A stretch of 64,000 bases of DNA from an uncultured Caryophanales bacterium (GCA_902464635.1 CABQKC010000005.1:1-64000); one strand, 5' to 3'. Positions 52,401 to 60,635 are shown, numbered from the stretch's first letter. The notes: generated from the sequence alone by a model not told the origin. Numbers and translations: made by a program.

Positions 52401-52991
52401 TTATTTGGCCTCTAGATATTTAACTACATTATTATAGATGTCTTCATATGGGACTTCTTTTCTCATATTGCTAGCAATGGTAGCTACTCTAGCCCCACTT
52501 ACTTTACCAGCTTCTGCAACTTCTTTGGCTTTTCTTACCTTGACTGGATTTACCCCACTAGCCTCAAATATCCATAATAATAATTCAGGACAAAGTAACC
52601 TATTATAGACAGCATTTTTAGGATCATCAGTTAATTTAACCGTCCCATCTGCGATAGAAGCATCAAACCAAGAAGTAAAGAAATGCCATTTCTGGTTTGG
52701 TTCATGTTGTTCTTTATCTACTAGTAAACCCATATTTCTAGCGGTGTCTAGATATCCACCGCTAGTTTGTTGGTATTTCTCAATAAATTCATCCGATAAT
52801 GGATAATGTTCTTTCTTAGTAGATAGGAATTCGGTGAATTCTTTCATCGTAATAGATGTAATTCCTTCATTAGAATCAACCTTTTTAATTTCTTCTTTAA
52901 TGGATGGATTAGTGTCTTCAATCATATTTATATTGCTAGAAAGAGTACCTCCTAAAGCTAGCAAAGGTACAAGTAAGATGGATTTCTTCAT
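52401..52991 (-). CDS. secreted protein of unknown function
   Basis: A 196-residue exported protein with a signal peptide (LLVPLLALGGTLSS). The mature part is mainly helical and contains the conserved-looking WHFFTSWFDASIADGTVKL and CPELLLWIFEASGV. No family recognised. It is immediately upstream of the large lipoprotein gene (one base between), suggesting joint function at the cell surface. Confidence 0.65.
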   Translation of the reverse strand: MKKSILLVPLLALGGTLSSNINMIEDTNPSIKEEIKKVDSNEGITSITMKEFTEFLSTKKEHYPLSDEFIEKYQQTSGGYLDTARNMGLLVDKEQHEPNQKWHFFTSWFDASIADGTVKLTDDPKNAVYNRLLCPELLLWIFEASGVNPVKVRKAKEVAEAGKVSGARVATIASNMRKEVPYEDIYNNVVKYLEAK

Positions 52992-53027
52992 TTTGGCTCC
53001 TTAATCAAGGGTATTTTAACATTAATA

Positions 53028-53057
53028 AATGCCTAAAAATAGCCGTTTATAGGCATT
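53028..53057. terminator. hairpin between the secreted protein and the DUF2075 gene
   Basis: AATGCCTA pairs with TAGGCATT around a 14-base loop. Weak T run on either side, so only moderately supported as a terminator for the DUF2075 gene. Confidence 0.5.
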
Positions 53058-53095
53058 TTAAAGGATGATTAGGATAATGAGCATTTATAAAAATC

Positions 53096-55048
53096 TTATT
53101 TCAACCTGCTCTTAAGGAATTCTCTTAAGGTATCATCCTCGCAATAAACAAAAGTTCCGCGTATCCCTCTAGTAAGCAAGACATAGTATGTATTCTTAAT
53201 CCAAGTTTCTGCATCAATATCATTTGCAGTTCTAATTCCGGCTAAATCACTGCTTGGATGCGCATCTTTATGGAAAACAATTTTCCCATTCTCATAAGTG
53301 ATATCTTTACCTATGATGACTCCGCAATATTCTAAATCGATTCCTTGGCATGTATGGATACAACCAATTTCATCAACTGATAAAGGATCATCAGCCCATG
53401 AATATGCTTTTAAACCACTTCCATATCTTAGATTCCATTTTTTAGCAAAATTGGCCTTCTCTATTATTACGTCATTAACGCCGTCTCTAGTTTCCGGACT
53501 AGATACCCATTCGTAACAATAACCAGCCACAGTTCTGCAATGGCCATTAAATTTAGCAAAGGATAAATCGCCATTTTCAGCAGCTTGTTTTACTCTTGAT
53601 TCAGTATCAAGTTTCTTTATTCTCTCAAACATTTCGTTTGGATTGTCATAAACCTTGAATTCATAAGAATTATTATGAGTATCGTAATTAACTTCTTCGT
53701 TTTTTATACCCAAGAATGATTTGATGAATTCGATATATTCTGCACCGCCTTGGACTCTATATTGTCCAGTAAGTTCTAACTCAGGACCCATCACAACTCT
53801 TGAATGGCAGTTCTTTGCTATTTCTTTAATGATATCAATTGTTGCATAGTCATCTTTAGTAACTGCTTGATTATCATCTATAAAGAAAACCGATATTTTA
53901 GCTGCGTCTATGAGCCTTTCAAGCATATTGGTTCCACTTTTTAAACCAACGCCACCCTTCATTTTGAAAATACGGTGAGCTTCATCTATTAAAAGACAAG
54001 GGATTTCATTAGTTTGGCTTTTTGCAAAAGCTGTAGGATATTTAAATAACGAAGCCAAATCGCCTGCTTTAAATTCCTTTCCTTTTATTAAAGCGTTATA
54101 AAGAACTTTCTTCGGAGCAGCGTTGACAGTTACAAACATTGTAGTAATTCTATCGCTTTTCTTATCCGGACTATTTAGGCTTCCTAAAGCATTAATCGCA
54201 ATTATTGATTTGCCAGTCCCGGCTCCACCTTTAACTATTATTGTTTTCTTTTCGTTATATTCATGGGCATCCCTAACGGCATCGACAATGGTTCTTAGCG
54301 CATTCGCTTGACCCATATCTAACGTATACATTTGGTTGCCTTTCAAGGCTTCCCTAATTAATTTTGCAAAATCATCGGAAGGAATAGTTCTCGCATTGTT
54401 AATTTCATAAAGAATGTTATGGCATTTCTTGGAAACATATTTCTCTACAAAAGACCTTAGTTTTTGAGCATCGCCTTCTAGAAAAGATGGTGATTCAGGC
54501 ACAAAAGGGAAAAGAGATATGTCTTGCATTATAGTTCCATAACCAGGGTCCATATTATGGCAATATGAGCAAGCTTCTATTCCCATATTTTCCTTTTGGA
54601 CATATTCATTAAAAGACTTCAATTGGCCGGCATAGCAACGTGCTTGATAGGATGGATGGAAATGGTCTTCGAAATGGCCTTTGGCAACCATTGTATGAAC
54701 GCTATTTAATGACTCGCATTTTTCAACTTCAGACCATTGTTTTAATTCAACAATGACCATGTTTTTCTTGTTGTTTTCATCTACGCCATAGATTAAAAAA
54801 TCAAGCCTTTCGAGACTATTTTTTAATCTATATTCCACAGCAACATCAATATCTTTATCAATCGAACTATCCTTTAAGGCCTTTGCAATCGCAGGCAAAG
54901 AATTCTTCCAAGACGTTATCCAATTGTCCATTACATGAGGATAACCGGCATTATACATTCCTTGCTTTACTTCATCGGCGATGGAATTCGTGACTAAACA
55001 GGATTGGATAAATTTATTTAATGATTCTTGATATACTATTTGCTGCAT
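53096..55048 (-). CDS. nuclease-like domain fused to DUF2075 (Schlafen-group-3-like) helicase
   Basis: A 650-residue protein. The N-terminal about 200 residues contain LDFLIYGVDENNKK and VIVELKQWSE, the D...ExK pattern of a PD-(D/E)XK nuclease. The rest is a superfamily-1 helicase core: Walker A VKGGAGTGKSIIAI near 271-284, Walker B CLLIDEAHRIF near 355-365, FFIDDNQAV near 394, and a C-terminal VDEIGCIHTCQGIDLEYCG motif. DUF2075 proteins are common in defence islands. The upstream MazG-like gene ends eight bases before the start. Confidence 0.85.
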   Translation of the reverse strand: MQQIVYQESLNKFIQSCLVTNSIADEVKQGMYNAGYPHVMDNWITSWKNSLPAIAKALKDSSIDKDIDVAVEYRLKNSLERLDFLIYGVDENNKKNMVIVELKQWSEVEKCESLNSVHTMVAKGHFEDHFHPSYQARCYAGQLKSFNEYVQKENMGIEACSYCHNMDPGYGTIMQDISLFPFVPESPSFLEGDAQKLRSFVEKYVSKKCHNILYEINNARTIPSDDFAKLIREALKGNQMYTLDMGQANALRTIVDAVRDAHEYNEKKTIIVKGGAGTGKSIIAINALGSLNSPDKKSDRITTMFVTVNAAPKKVLYNALIKGKEFKAGDLASLFKYPTAFAKSQTNEIPCLLIDEAHRIFKMKGGVGLKSGTNMLERLIDAAKISVFFIDDNQAVTKDDYATIDIIKEIAKNCHSRVVMGPELELTGQYRVQGGAEYIEFIKSFLGIKNEEVNYDTHNNSYEFKVYDNPNEMFERIKKLDTESRVKQAAENGDLSFAKFNGHCRTVAGYCYEWVSSPETRDGVNDVIIEKANFAKKWNLRYGSGLKAYSWADDPLSVDEIGCIHTCQGIDLEYCGVIIGKDITYENGKIVFHKDAHPSSDLAGIRTANDIDAETWIKNTYYVLLTRGIRGTFVYCEDDTLREFLKSRLK

Positions 55049-55056
55049 AAAATCCC

Positions 55057-55383
55057 CTATAACTTGTTGTATTTAGTTGAAACGCCTTTTGCCTTGCTGA
55101 CCGGATATTTCTTTTCGTTTTTATCCATTTTGGCATTTACGATTTCTATTGGATCTACCTTTAAGACATTAGCCATTTGAAGGCAATAATTTAGAACATC
55201 CGCTAGTTCTTCTTTTACATCCTCGATATCATAATCATCATTGTTCCATTGAAAGCATTCAAGCAGCTCTCCTGATTCAATAGAAATTGATTTAGCTAAA
55301 TTCGAAGGAGAATGAAATTGATCCCAATCCCTATCTTTATTAAAGGAATCAATCCTACTCATCAATTTTTCAAGACGTTCCAT
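55057..55383 (-). CDS. MazG-like nucleotide pyrophosphohydrolase
   Basis: A 108-residue all-alpha NTP pyrophosphohydrolase. The motif ESGELLECFQW with ELADVLNYCLQMA gives the EEx..ExxD metal site of the MazG/RS21-C6 group (E.GEL, E.AD). Such enzymes hydrolyse (d)NTPs to monophosphates. It precedes the nuclease-helicase gene with eight bases between, so they form a two-gene unit. Confidence 0.92.
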   Translation of the reverse strand: MERLEKLMSRIDSFNKDRDWDQFHSPSNLAKSISIESGELLECFQWNNDDYDIEDVKEELADVLNYCLQMANVLKVDPIEIVNAKMDKNEKKYPVSKAKGVSTKYNKL

Positions 55384-55436
55384 ATATAACCTTTCTATCA
55401 GTTTTATAACAAGTTTATATCAAAAGATCTTGGTGT

Positions 55437-55547
55437 TCAAACCATTCTAGTTATCGAGATCAACAAGATTGAAATTAAGAGAAAAAGTGAACTTAAAACA
55501 ACTGCCAGAAGCAATAGAAAAGAACTTCTTCTAGTATCTTCTAGTAT
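55437..55547 (-). other. short hydrophobic open frame, doubtful gene
   Basis: A 36-codon open frame after the AAA gene reads LLLLAVVLSSLFLLISILLIS, a single membrane helix ending in TRMV. No ATG, GTG or well-placed TTG starts it (only ATA at 55547 after AAAGGA), so translation is uncertain. Small hydrophobic peptides of this kind can be type I toxins, but there is no supporting antisense RNA. Confidence 0.2.
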
Positions 55548-55562
55548 TTGTCGTCCTTTGAT

Positions 55563-56843
55563 TTAGTCTTCTTCAAATTCTTTTAAACGTTCTATATCTT
55601 CAAAAGAAACAGATGATTTTATAGATCCCTCTATCTTTTTAACATCATCCATTCCAATTGTTTGTTGGTCGCCTTTTTCTAAAGAGCCATTAATCGCAGA
55701 CATCTTTAGTTTTTCACACACTTCTTTTATATCGGCGCCATTAAAGCCATCAGTTATTTTCGCTAGATAATCGAAATCCAAATCATTAGAAATAGGCAAT
55801 TTGCTTAATTGAATTTCAAACAGCTTCTTTCTAGCCTCAAAGTCCGGCAACGGAATATATATTTTTTCATCAAATCTTCCTGGGCGCATAAAAGCTGAAT
55901 CAATAGCCCAAGGCTTATTTGTTGCGGCAATAACTATAATTACCGATTTGTTTGAAGACGATCCTACACCCTGCATTTCTGCCAAAATTTCAGGGACTAA
56001 ATCGTTATTTCCGTTTTCACTATCAGTCCTTTTAGCACCAATGGCTTCAAATTCATCGAAGAAGATAATTGCTTTCTCCGCCTTTCTTGCCTTATCAAAA
56101 ATACTTTTTATTTTTTTCTCGGACTCACCGTACCATTTAGACTTTATATCAGAACACTTAATTGGAATAAAAAGAGCATCTATTTCATTGGCGGCAGCTT
56201 CTGCAAACATGGTCTTCCCTGTGCCCGGTAGCCCATAAAGCAAAATACCGCCTCCCGCCTTTTTGCCAAATTTTTCAAACAATTCAGGATGCAAGAAAGG
56301 CATGACCACTTTTTCTTTAAAAGCCTCTTTCGCTTCTTTTAAACCAGCAATATCATCAAATCTAGTCTTTGAATATTTTTTATTTTTTGTGTTATTTTTC
56401 TGATTTTTATCGTTATCTTCTTTTTGCTTCTTTTCTAAAGTTTTATCCATGATGAAAATACTGAGCTTCTCTTTTGAATAGATTTCCTGAGCACCTGTCC
56501 ATTTTTTATCAAAACAATAATTTCTTAAATCTTTTCTAGAAAAATGCGACAACGCTTCTCTATCTTTATATAAATCCTTGATGTAGTACCTCTTATTGCT
56601 ATCGCCAATTTCAAGGAATGGTTGATTTTTAGAATCATAGTGTTTCTTAATCTTTACTCTTCCACCCCTGTCGCCAACAAGCAATCCCTCTTCACGGCAG
56701 TATCTAATTAGGTGAGTGAAAAGCGCCACCAAAATAACAATTACCAGTCCTCCACCAATAATTAAAGGCGGTACCCAGCTCCATTGCGAAGTCGCGAAAG
56801 AAGTTATTATGTAAGGGACGTATGGAATAATTAAAATTGACAC
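55563..56843 (-). CDS. membrane-anchored AAA ATPase (FtsH/Vps4-like core)
   Basis: A 426-residue protein with two N-terminal membrane helices (about 5-20 and 26-46), a linker rich in Lys/Asn and a classic AAA module: FDDIAGLKEAKEAF, Walker A GLPGTGKT, pore-type WYGES, Walker B IIFFDEFEAIG, sensor AATNKP and arginine-finger region FMRPGRFDEKIY. The core resembles FtsH and Vps4/spastin but no protease domain follows. The start is GTG; GAGG is 14 bases away and points instead at an out-of-frame ATG. The frame is open upstream to the stop codon of the preceding lipoprotein gene, which is in the same phase. Confidence 0.85.
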   Translation of the reverse strand: MSILIIPYVPYIITSFATSQWSWVPPLIIGGGLVIVILVALFTHLIRYCREEGLLVGDRGGRVKIKKHYDSKNQPFLEIGDSNKRYYIKDLYKDREALSHFSRKDLRNYCFDKKWTGAQEIYSKEKLSIFIMDKTLEKKQKEDNDKNQKNNTKNKKYSKTRFDDIAGLKEAKEAFKEKVVMPFLHPELFEKFGKKAGGGILLYGLPGTGKTMFAEAAANEIDALFIPIKCSDIKSKWYGESEKKIKSIFDKARKAEKAIIFFDEFEAIGAKRTDSENGNNDLVPEILAEMQGVGSSSNKSVIIVIAATNKPWAIDSAFMRPGRFDEKIYIPLPDFEARKKLFEIQLSKLPISNDLDFDYLAKITDGFNGADIKEVCEKLKMSAINGSLEKGDQQTIGMDDVKKIEGSIKSSVSFEDIERLKEFEED

Positions 56844-56888
56844 TGACCATAAATTATCCTCAATCCACTCAATTACATCATCAAACTC

Positions 56889-57371
56889 TTAATCAGTTAT
56901 TATCACGATAATGATGTATGCAATTGCCAATAATGGAGTTATAACAATCGCAGCAATAAACCATGGAAAATATGATTCCCATAGATTTGCAAAATCGGCT
57001 TTCCATGTATTAATTTTTGCATCAGTGACTTTCTCATTAACAGTAAAATATCGTTGTCCTTGATTTGTTTGGCCAGATTCCACGAAAAGTTTGTATTTGA
57101 AATAATCAGTCGTTCTTAAAAATGTATCACCGTCATATAAATCAAATTTAAACGATTCTTCTTTCATGTCATAAATCGAGTCATTCACGATTCTTGAATA
57201 CCAATAAACATCTGTAGTATTTTTTTCGGCATTATAAACACAGCTAACAACAGCAAAATCATAACTAGTAGCTTTTTTCTCTGTAGCTGAACATGATGAA
57301 ATGCTAAAAGTGGCCGTGCCGATAATCAAACCAAACAATAATGATTTGAAGAATTTTTTAATTCTATTCAT
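56889..57371 (-). CDS. lipoprotein with C-terminal membrane helix, in frame with the AAA gene
   Basis: A 160-residue protein: lipobox ISSC (Cys27), an outside domain of about 100 residues (TDVYWYSRIVNDSIYDMKEE, YFKYKLFVESGQTNQG) and a C-terminal helix (FIAAIVITPLLAIAYIIIVI). It ends TD then TAA; the following 15 codons (EFDDVIEWIEDNLWS) and the AAA gene continue in the same frame. Either two genes arranged in phase or one membrane AAA protein interrupted by a stop. Confidence 0.7.
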   Translation of the reverse strand: MNRIKKFFKSLLFGLIIGTATFSISSCSATEKKATSYDFAVVSCVYNAEKNTTDVYWYSRIVNDSIYDMKEESFKFDLYDGDTFLRTTDYFKYKLFVESGQTNQGQRYFTVNEKVTDAKINTWKADFANLWESYFPWFIAAIVITPLLAIAYIIIVIITD

Positions 57372-57566
57372 ATATTTCTATGACTCCCTAGAAACTTCTA
57401 ACCTTGAGAATATTACCACACTATAAATGGCTATTCAAAAAAAGATACAAGAATTAACGCTTCTATTTAAGACGCCAAATGCTTTGAAAAGCCAAACTTT
57501 TGCATATTATTACGTAGTGCCTAAAATGTGATTACAATAAAAGGCTACATCGATTAGATAGTAACA
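57372..57566. other. spacer without visible gene
   Basis: AT-rich, no open frame with a ribosome binding site, no strong hairpin. It separates the AAA/lipoprotein pair from the broken gene at 57567. Confidence 0.5.
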
Positions 57567-57812
57567 ATGAAAATAAACTATATTCAATAATTAATAAACA
57601 ACGATAGAAAAATAGAATTCGACTTTAACGAGAATCGTTATTCCATCACCTACTATAACGACGATAGGGAAAAATACATTTCATTCTGCAAATTTTATAA
57701 TGAACCAAAAGATGTTAAGAATACAGAAGAATTATTTAAACTTAAAATTGGGAATCAAACATTAGAACAAATATTCAAGTCATTGAAGGATTCTTCTTTC
57801 GACATTTATTAA
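57567..57812 (+). pseudogene. small hypothetical protein interrupted by an in-frame stop
   Basis: An ATG at 57567 opens MKINYIQ, then TAA at 57588-57590, then the same frame continues for 73 codons (LINNDRKIEFDFNEN, YSITYYNDDREKYISFCKFY) to a stop at 57810. The second part has the composition and pattern of a real small protein of a type seen in Bacillota genomes. A CAA-to-TAA change would explain it. It lacks a clear ribosome binding site. Confidence 0.6.
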
Positions 57813-57870
57813 CAAACCAGAATAAGTTTTTTCAACAATAACCCTATGCCATATCTTTTATAATTTTGGT

Positions 57871-57892
57871 TGTAACCTAGGTTACATGTAAA
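57871..57892. repeat. copy 1 of duplicated palindromic site
   Basis: TGTAACCTAGGTTACA palindrome (57871-57886) followed by TGTAAA; 22 bases identical to 59227-59248, and the flank ATTTTGGT matches ATTTTGAT there. It lies downstream of the two-gene module at 57904-59218. Confidence 0.9.
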
Positions 57893-57903
57893 CTAGTGGT
57901 CCA

Positions 57904-58380
57904 TTAATAAGTTTTAGATAATATGATTCTTAATCTTTCGTTTGGATCTTCATTTAAATCGATGTTCTTTGCTTCAGCTATTTTTTGAATCGCTTTCAAA
58001 ACATCAAGCGAATGATATGGATTATAAACACTTGCGAGATAGTCCATACTAACATATCTCATTATAGTAAAAGAAGCTACGCCATATCGATACGACCATT
58101 CTCTTAGTAAATATCCTATCCAATACATAACATGTGGGGGGTAAATAACGCCTCTATCTTTCATTTTCAATCTATCAGTAACATAGGAGTATATTTCATC
58201 TTCGCTAATACTTGTTGATAGAAATGATAAATCATCCATTTTATGGGCATAGGGACTGTTAAAAAATACTTTTGCAAAAAAATAAGATGAGTAATTATCA
58301 TTACTTGACCGTTCAAATAAATTAGCCTGTATTTTTGCTAGAAAATAGCAATTATCATCATTTTCTCTTAAATATTTCAT
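57904..58380 (-). CDS. probable partner/antitoxin-like protein of the ADP-ribosyltransferase-like gene
   Basis: A 158-residue mostly helical protein, not assigned to a named family. Its central HVMYWIGYLLREWSYRYG and later YNPYHSLDVLKAI recall small proteins found beside DUF3990-type toxins in Bacillota. The start is the ATG at 58380, inside the end of the upstream gene (23-base overlap), so the two are translationally coupled. An antitoxin role is inferred from this coupling alone. Confidence 0.6.
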   Translation of the reverse strand: MKYLRENDDNCYFLAKIQANLFERSSNDNYSSYFFAKVFFNSPYAHKMDDLSFLSTSISEDEIYSYVTDRLKMKDRGVIYPPHVMYWIGYLLREWSYRYGVASFTIMRYVSMDYLASVYNPYHSLDVLKAIQKIAEAKNIDLNEDPNERLRIILSKTY

Positions 58381-59218
58381 CAAAGTATTTACCTTCTCTA
58401 CGATATTCAGTTATCGCTAAGCGAGCCTTGGTTACTCCCTCGGCATCTAATCCTTCTTTTATTTTTTTATAATGTTCTTTTTCTTCTCGGCAAAGATATA
58501 ATCTATCAATAAATTCTAGTTTTTGACAAGCCTTGTCGCTTTTAAAAACATATTGCATGCCTAGGTTTGTTGCTGATAAAGCATGAAGGCACGCTTCATC
58601 GGTAATTTCTCTTCTTGCAAAAGAATCTATAGTTTTAAACATTTGATTATCAGCAATCGGTGCAACTACAATGTCGGCATTTTCTACTTCTTTAATTATA
58701 TTTTTCACTTCTTCATTTATTTCAAAACTTCTAAAAGCGTTACGGTAATACAAAATCGCATATAACCATTTTCGGTCAACATCAAATAATACCTTTTTTG
58801 AACCACTTTCATTGAAATAAAAGGCATAAACGGAAGAGTAGTCTTTGTCACATGCCCACGTCGCACCTTGCTTTAAAGATTCGCCAACATAAAAGCCATC
58901 CCCAAAATCATTAGGGGGTGTTGAATGTTTTGTATCGATATCCCCTTGTATATCAACACCTGTACCATGAAAAAGCAATAATCTGCCATTTTTGTTATCA
59001 ATAAATAGGGATTCTTTTGCTTTGTCGAAATCAATTCCGCGATTATAAATATAGCCGTAAATCTTTTCTAGGGTTTCTTTGCTTGGCTTGTCCTCGTTTT
59101 TGAAAAGACGACTAAGTTGCATTCTTGATAAACCGATGGATTCAAGAAAGAAGTCTTTATTGATTTCAAAAAAATCAAGAATTCTTCGTACATCTAAAGC
59201 AATATTATAACTTTTCAT
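58358..59218 (-). CDS. helix-turn-helix - DUF3990 (ADP-ribosyltransferase-like) protein
   Basis: A 286-residue fusion. Residues about 1-62 form an XRE-like DNA-binding domain (GLSRMQLSRLFKNEDKPSK). Residues about 72-235 match DUF3990, related to ADP-ribosyltransferase toxins: LLLFHGTGVDIQG, NDFGDGFYVGESLKQGATWA, SVYAFYFN and ADIVVAPIADNQMF. The conserved FHGT and YVGES strings correspond to the NAD-binding His and the Tyr/Ser strand of the family. No Shine-Dalgarno precedes the ATG; a promoter with TTGATT, 17 bases, TACAAT ends eight bases before it, so the mRNA is probably leaderless. The promoter spacer carries the palindrome at 59227. Confidence 0.8.
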   Translation of the reverse strand: MKSYNIALDVRRILDFFEINKDFFLESIGLSRMQLSRLFKNEDKPSKETLEKIYGYIYNRGIDFDKAKESLFIDNKNGRLLLFHGTGVDIQGDIDTKHSTPPNDFGDGFYVGESLKQGATWACDKDYSSVYAFYFNESGSKKVLFDVDRKWLYAILYYRNAFRSFEINEEVKNIIKEVENADIVVAPIADNQMFKTIDSFARREITDEACLHALSATNLGMQYVFKSDKACQKLEFIDRLYLCREEKEHYKKIKEGLDAEGVTKARLAITEYRREGKYFDEIFKRK

Positions 59219-59226
59219 ATTTTGAT

Positions 59227-59248
59227 TGTAACCTAGGTTACATGTAAA
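59227..59248. repeat. copy 2 of duplicated palindromic site, candidate operator
   Basis: TGTAACCTAGGTTACA (59227-59242) plus TGTAAA. On the minus strand it sits within a promoter (TTGATT at about 59248-59253, TACAAT at about 59225-59230), overlapping the -10 box, so a protein bound here would block transcription of the HTH-DUF3990 gene. Confidence 0.75.
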
Positions 59249-59336
59249 ATCAACAATCTAATATATCCCTAGACGCAACCACCATTATTCCAATTTTCGA
59301 AAGTTCATCATGAATTTTCTTATCATTAATAAAAAA

Positions 59337-59768
59337 GGTTCTCCACTTTTTTGTGGGGTCGGCTTGTTTTTGAAATCTATTGTTTTTTCGTGGGGTCTTT
59401 CTCAAAGACTATAATATCTAGACTTTCTGCAACAATGGCAATCCATCCACATAAAGATCCCTTTCCTTGTCAGCAAATGCGGGAGAGGATTGGCACGGTA
59501 TTGGAGCAAATGTAACCTGGTCCTCATTTATAAAAAACGGTTTGGTGCTCGAACAAGCAAATCATTAAACGAAATGAAAAATTCTTTCCGATAGCATCGA
59601 ACAATTTGCAGTAACTAATCCTAACTACTGGCTCATTACCTATTTAAAAGAGGGGCTGACTATGGAGGATTTTCATTTCTCTGCTAAATTTAGGGGGTTA
59701 TCCAGGCATTGAAAAAGGGACTTCTCCCACGGAAACCCCACGCCGACCCCACAAAAAAGTGGAGAACC
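59337..59768. mobile_element. 432-bp inverted-repeat element (MITE or deleted IS, ISL3-like)
   Basis: Perfect 27-base terminal inverted repeats at 59337-59363 and 59742-59768 (left end GGTTCTCCACTTTTTTGTG, right end its complement), flanked by perfect 8-base target duplications ATAAAAAA (59329-59336 and 59769-59776). GG...CC ends and 8-base duplications fit the ISL3 family; IS256 is an alternative. The inside has no open transposase gene. The duplication lies in the T tract of the tRNA-Gly terminator. Confidence 0.88.
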
Positions 59769-59803
59769 ATAAAAAATCCCCTTTTTTGGATAAATCAAGG
59801 GGA
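59769..59803 (-). terminator. rho-independent terminator of tRNA-Gly(CCC), target of the element
   Basis: On the minus strand CCCCTT pairs with AAGGGG (loop of 13 bases) and is followed by ATTTTTTAT. The T tract is the duplicated target of the 432-bp element. Confidence 0.8.
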
Positions 59804-59816
59804 AATTGAGTATTTT

Positions 59817-59890
59817 TGGAGCAGCCTGCGGGAATCGAACCCGTATAACCAGCTTGGGAAGCTGGTGTTCTACCACTGAACTAAGGCTGC
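59817..59890 (-). tRNA. tRNA-Gly(CCC)
   Basis: 74 bases including CCA. Acceptor GCAGCCT/AGGCTGC, anticodon stem CCAGC/GCTGG, loop TTCCCAA giving CCC, T-loop TTCGATT. A dedicated CCC isoacceptor is uncommon in AT-rich Bacilli. Confidence 0.93.
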
Positions 59891-59942
59891 ATGACCAAGT
59901 GGCCTTGTAATTAAACATTCTTTGAAGGCTATAGTCAATGGT

Positions 59943-60635
59943 TTACTTTGATTTTACAGTTATTTTTGCATTTGGATACTTAACTAGGCTTTTAGCAAAT
60001 TCAATCGCCTCTTCCTGGGTATCAAATACTTTAACCGCATCTTCTCTAGATGCATACCTAACTCTCCATTTGCAGGAAGAACTATTATCCAACGCTTTTG
60101 ATTCATAGACGACTCTAGGACCAGCAGGAACAATAGATGGGACTTTGTCTTCTACCTTAGGTTGTTCATTAACATTGTCTTCTATTTTTACTTCTTCTTG
60201 TTTGACATCCTTAATGATATTCTCTCCAGTTTCAAGATCATTCATCGTAACTGGGGTGTCAGTCAATATAGTCTCCACTTCATTTAAAGTAGCAAACATC
60301 TTATGGAATCCAATGAATGGACCAACAATAAATAAAATACCAAAGAAAGCAAAATTGAAAGTAGATGCAAAGGATGTCCTTGGTCTAGATATCTCTAATT
60401 GGATTGCCTTTTCTTCAATCCTATTAGACAAAAGAGATATATATATTAATGGGGCAATACCTAAAGTAATAAATCCTAATATCCATATAGGCCAGAAAGG
60501 CTTGCTTTTCTTATTGGTAAAATAATCAACTTCTTTTCTAACCTGATTAATAACTACAAGGCAATATATATTAAGTGTAATAAGGCTAAGTAATGTAAAT
60601 AAGACGCCAGAACGTTTCTTGTTTTTATATTCCAT
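59943..60635 (-). CDS. DUF4234 membrane protein with DUF2188-like tail
   Basis: A 230-residue protein. The first 125 residues hold four membrane helices with a DUF4234-type start (RSGVLFTLLSLITLNIYCLV, ITLGIAPLIY). A charged linker with many Glu and Val follows (about 130-180), then a compact C-terminal domain (KWRVRYASREDAVKVFDTQE, EAIEFAKSLVK) like DUF2188. The start is placed at the ATG at 60635, with AAGGAG upstream; the TTG at 60656 lies before that site. Function unknown. Confidence 0.78.
   Translation of the reverse strand: MEYKNKKRSGVLFTLLSLITLNIYCLVVINQVRKEVDYFTNKKSKPFWPIWILGFITLGIAPLIYISLLSNRIEEKAIQLEISRPRTSFASTFNFAFFGILFIVGPFIGFHKMFATLNEVETILTDTPVTMNDLETGENIIKDVKQEEVKIEDNVNEQPKVEDKVPSIVPAGPRVVYESKALDNSSSCKWRVRYASREDAVKVFDTQEEAIEFAKSLVKYPNAKITVKSK

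Noticed and set aside
56790..56832. ATG-started frame with good RBS overlapping the AAA gene start
   Set aside because: The frame closes after about 44 codons without hydrophobic or conserved pattern; it probably reflects the odd start of the AAA gene.
57567..57812. Alternative genetic code with TAA as sense
   Set aside because: TAA ends many intact genes here; one internal TAA in a small gene is better explained by mutation.
59673..59918. 81-residue minus-strand open frame over the element and tRNA-Gly
   Set aside because: It runs through the tRNA and the inverted-repeat element and has no coding character.
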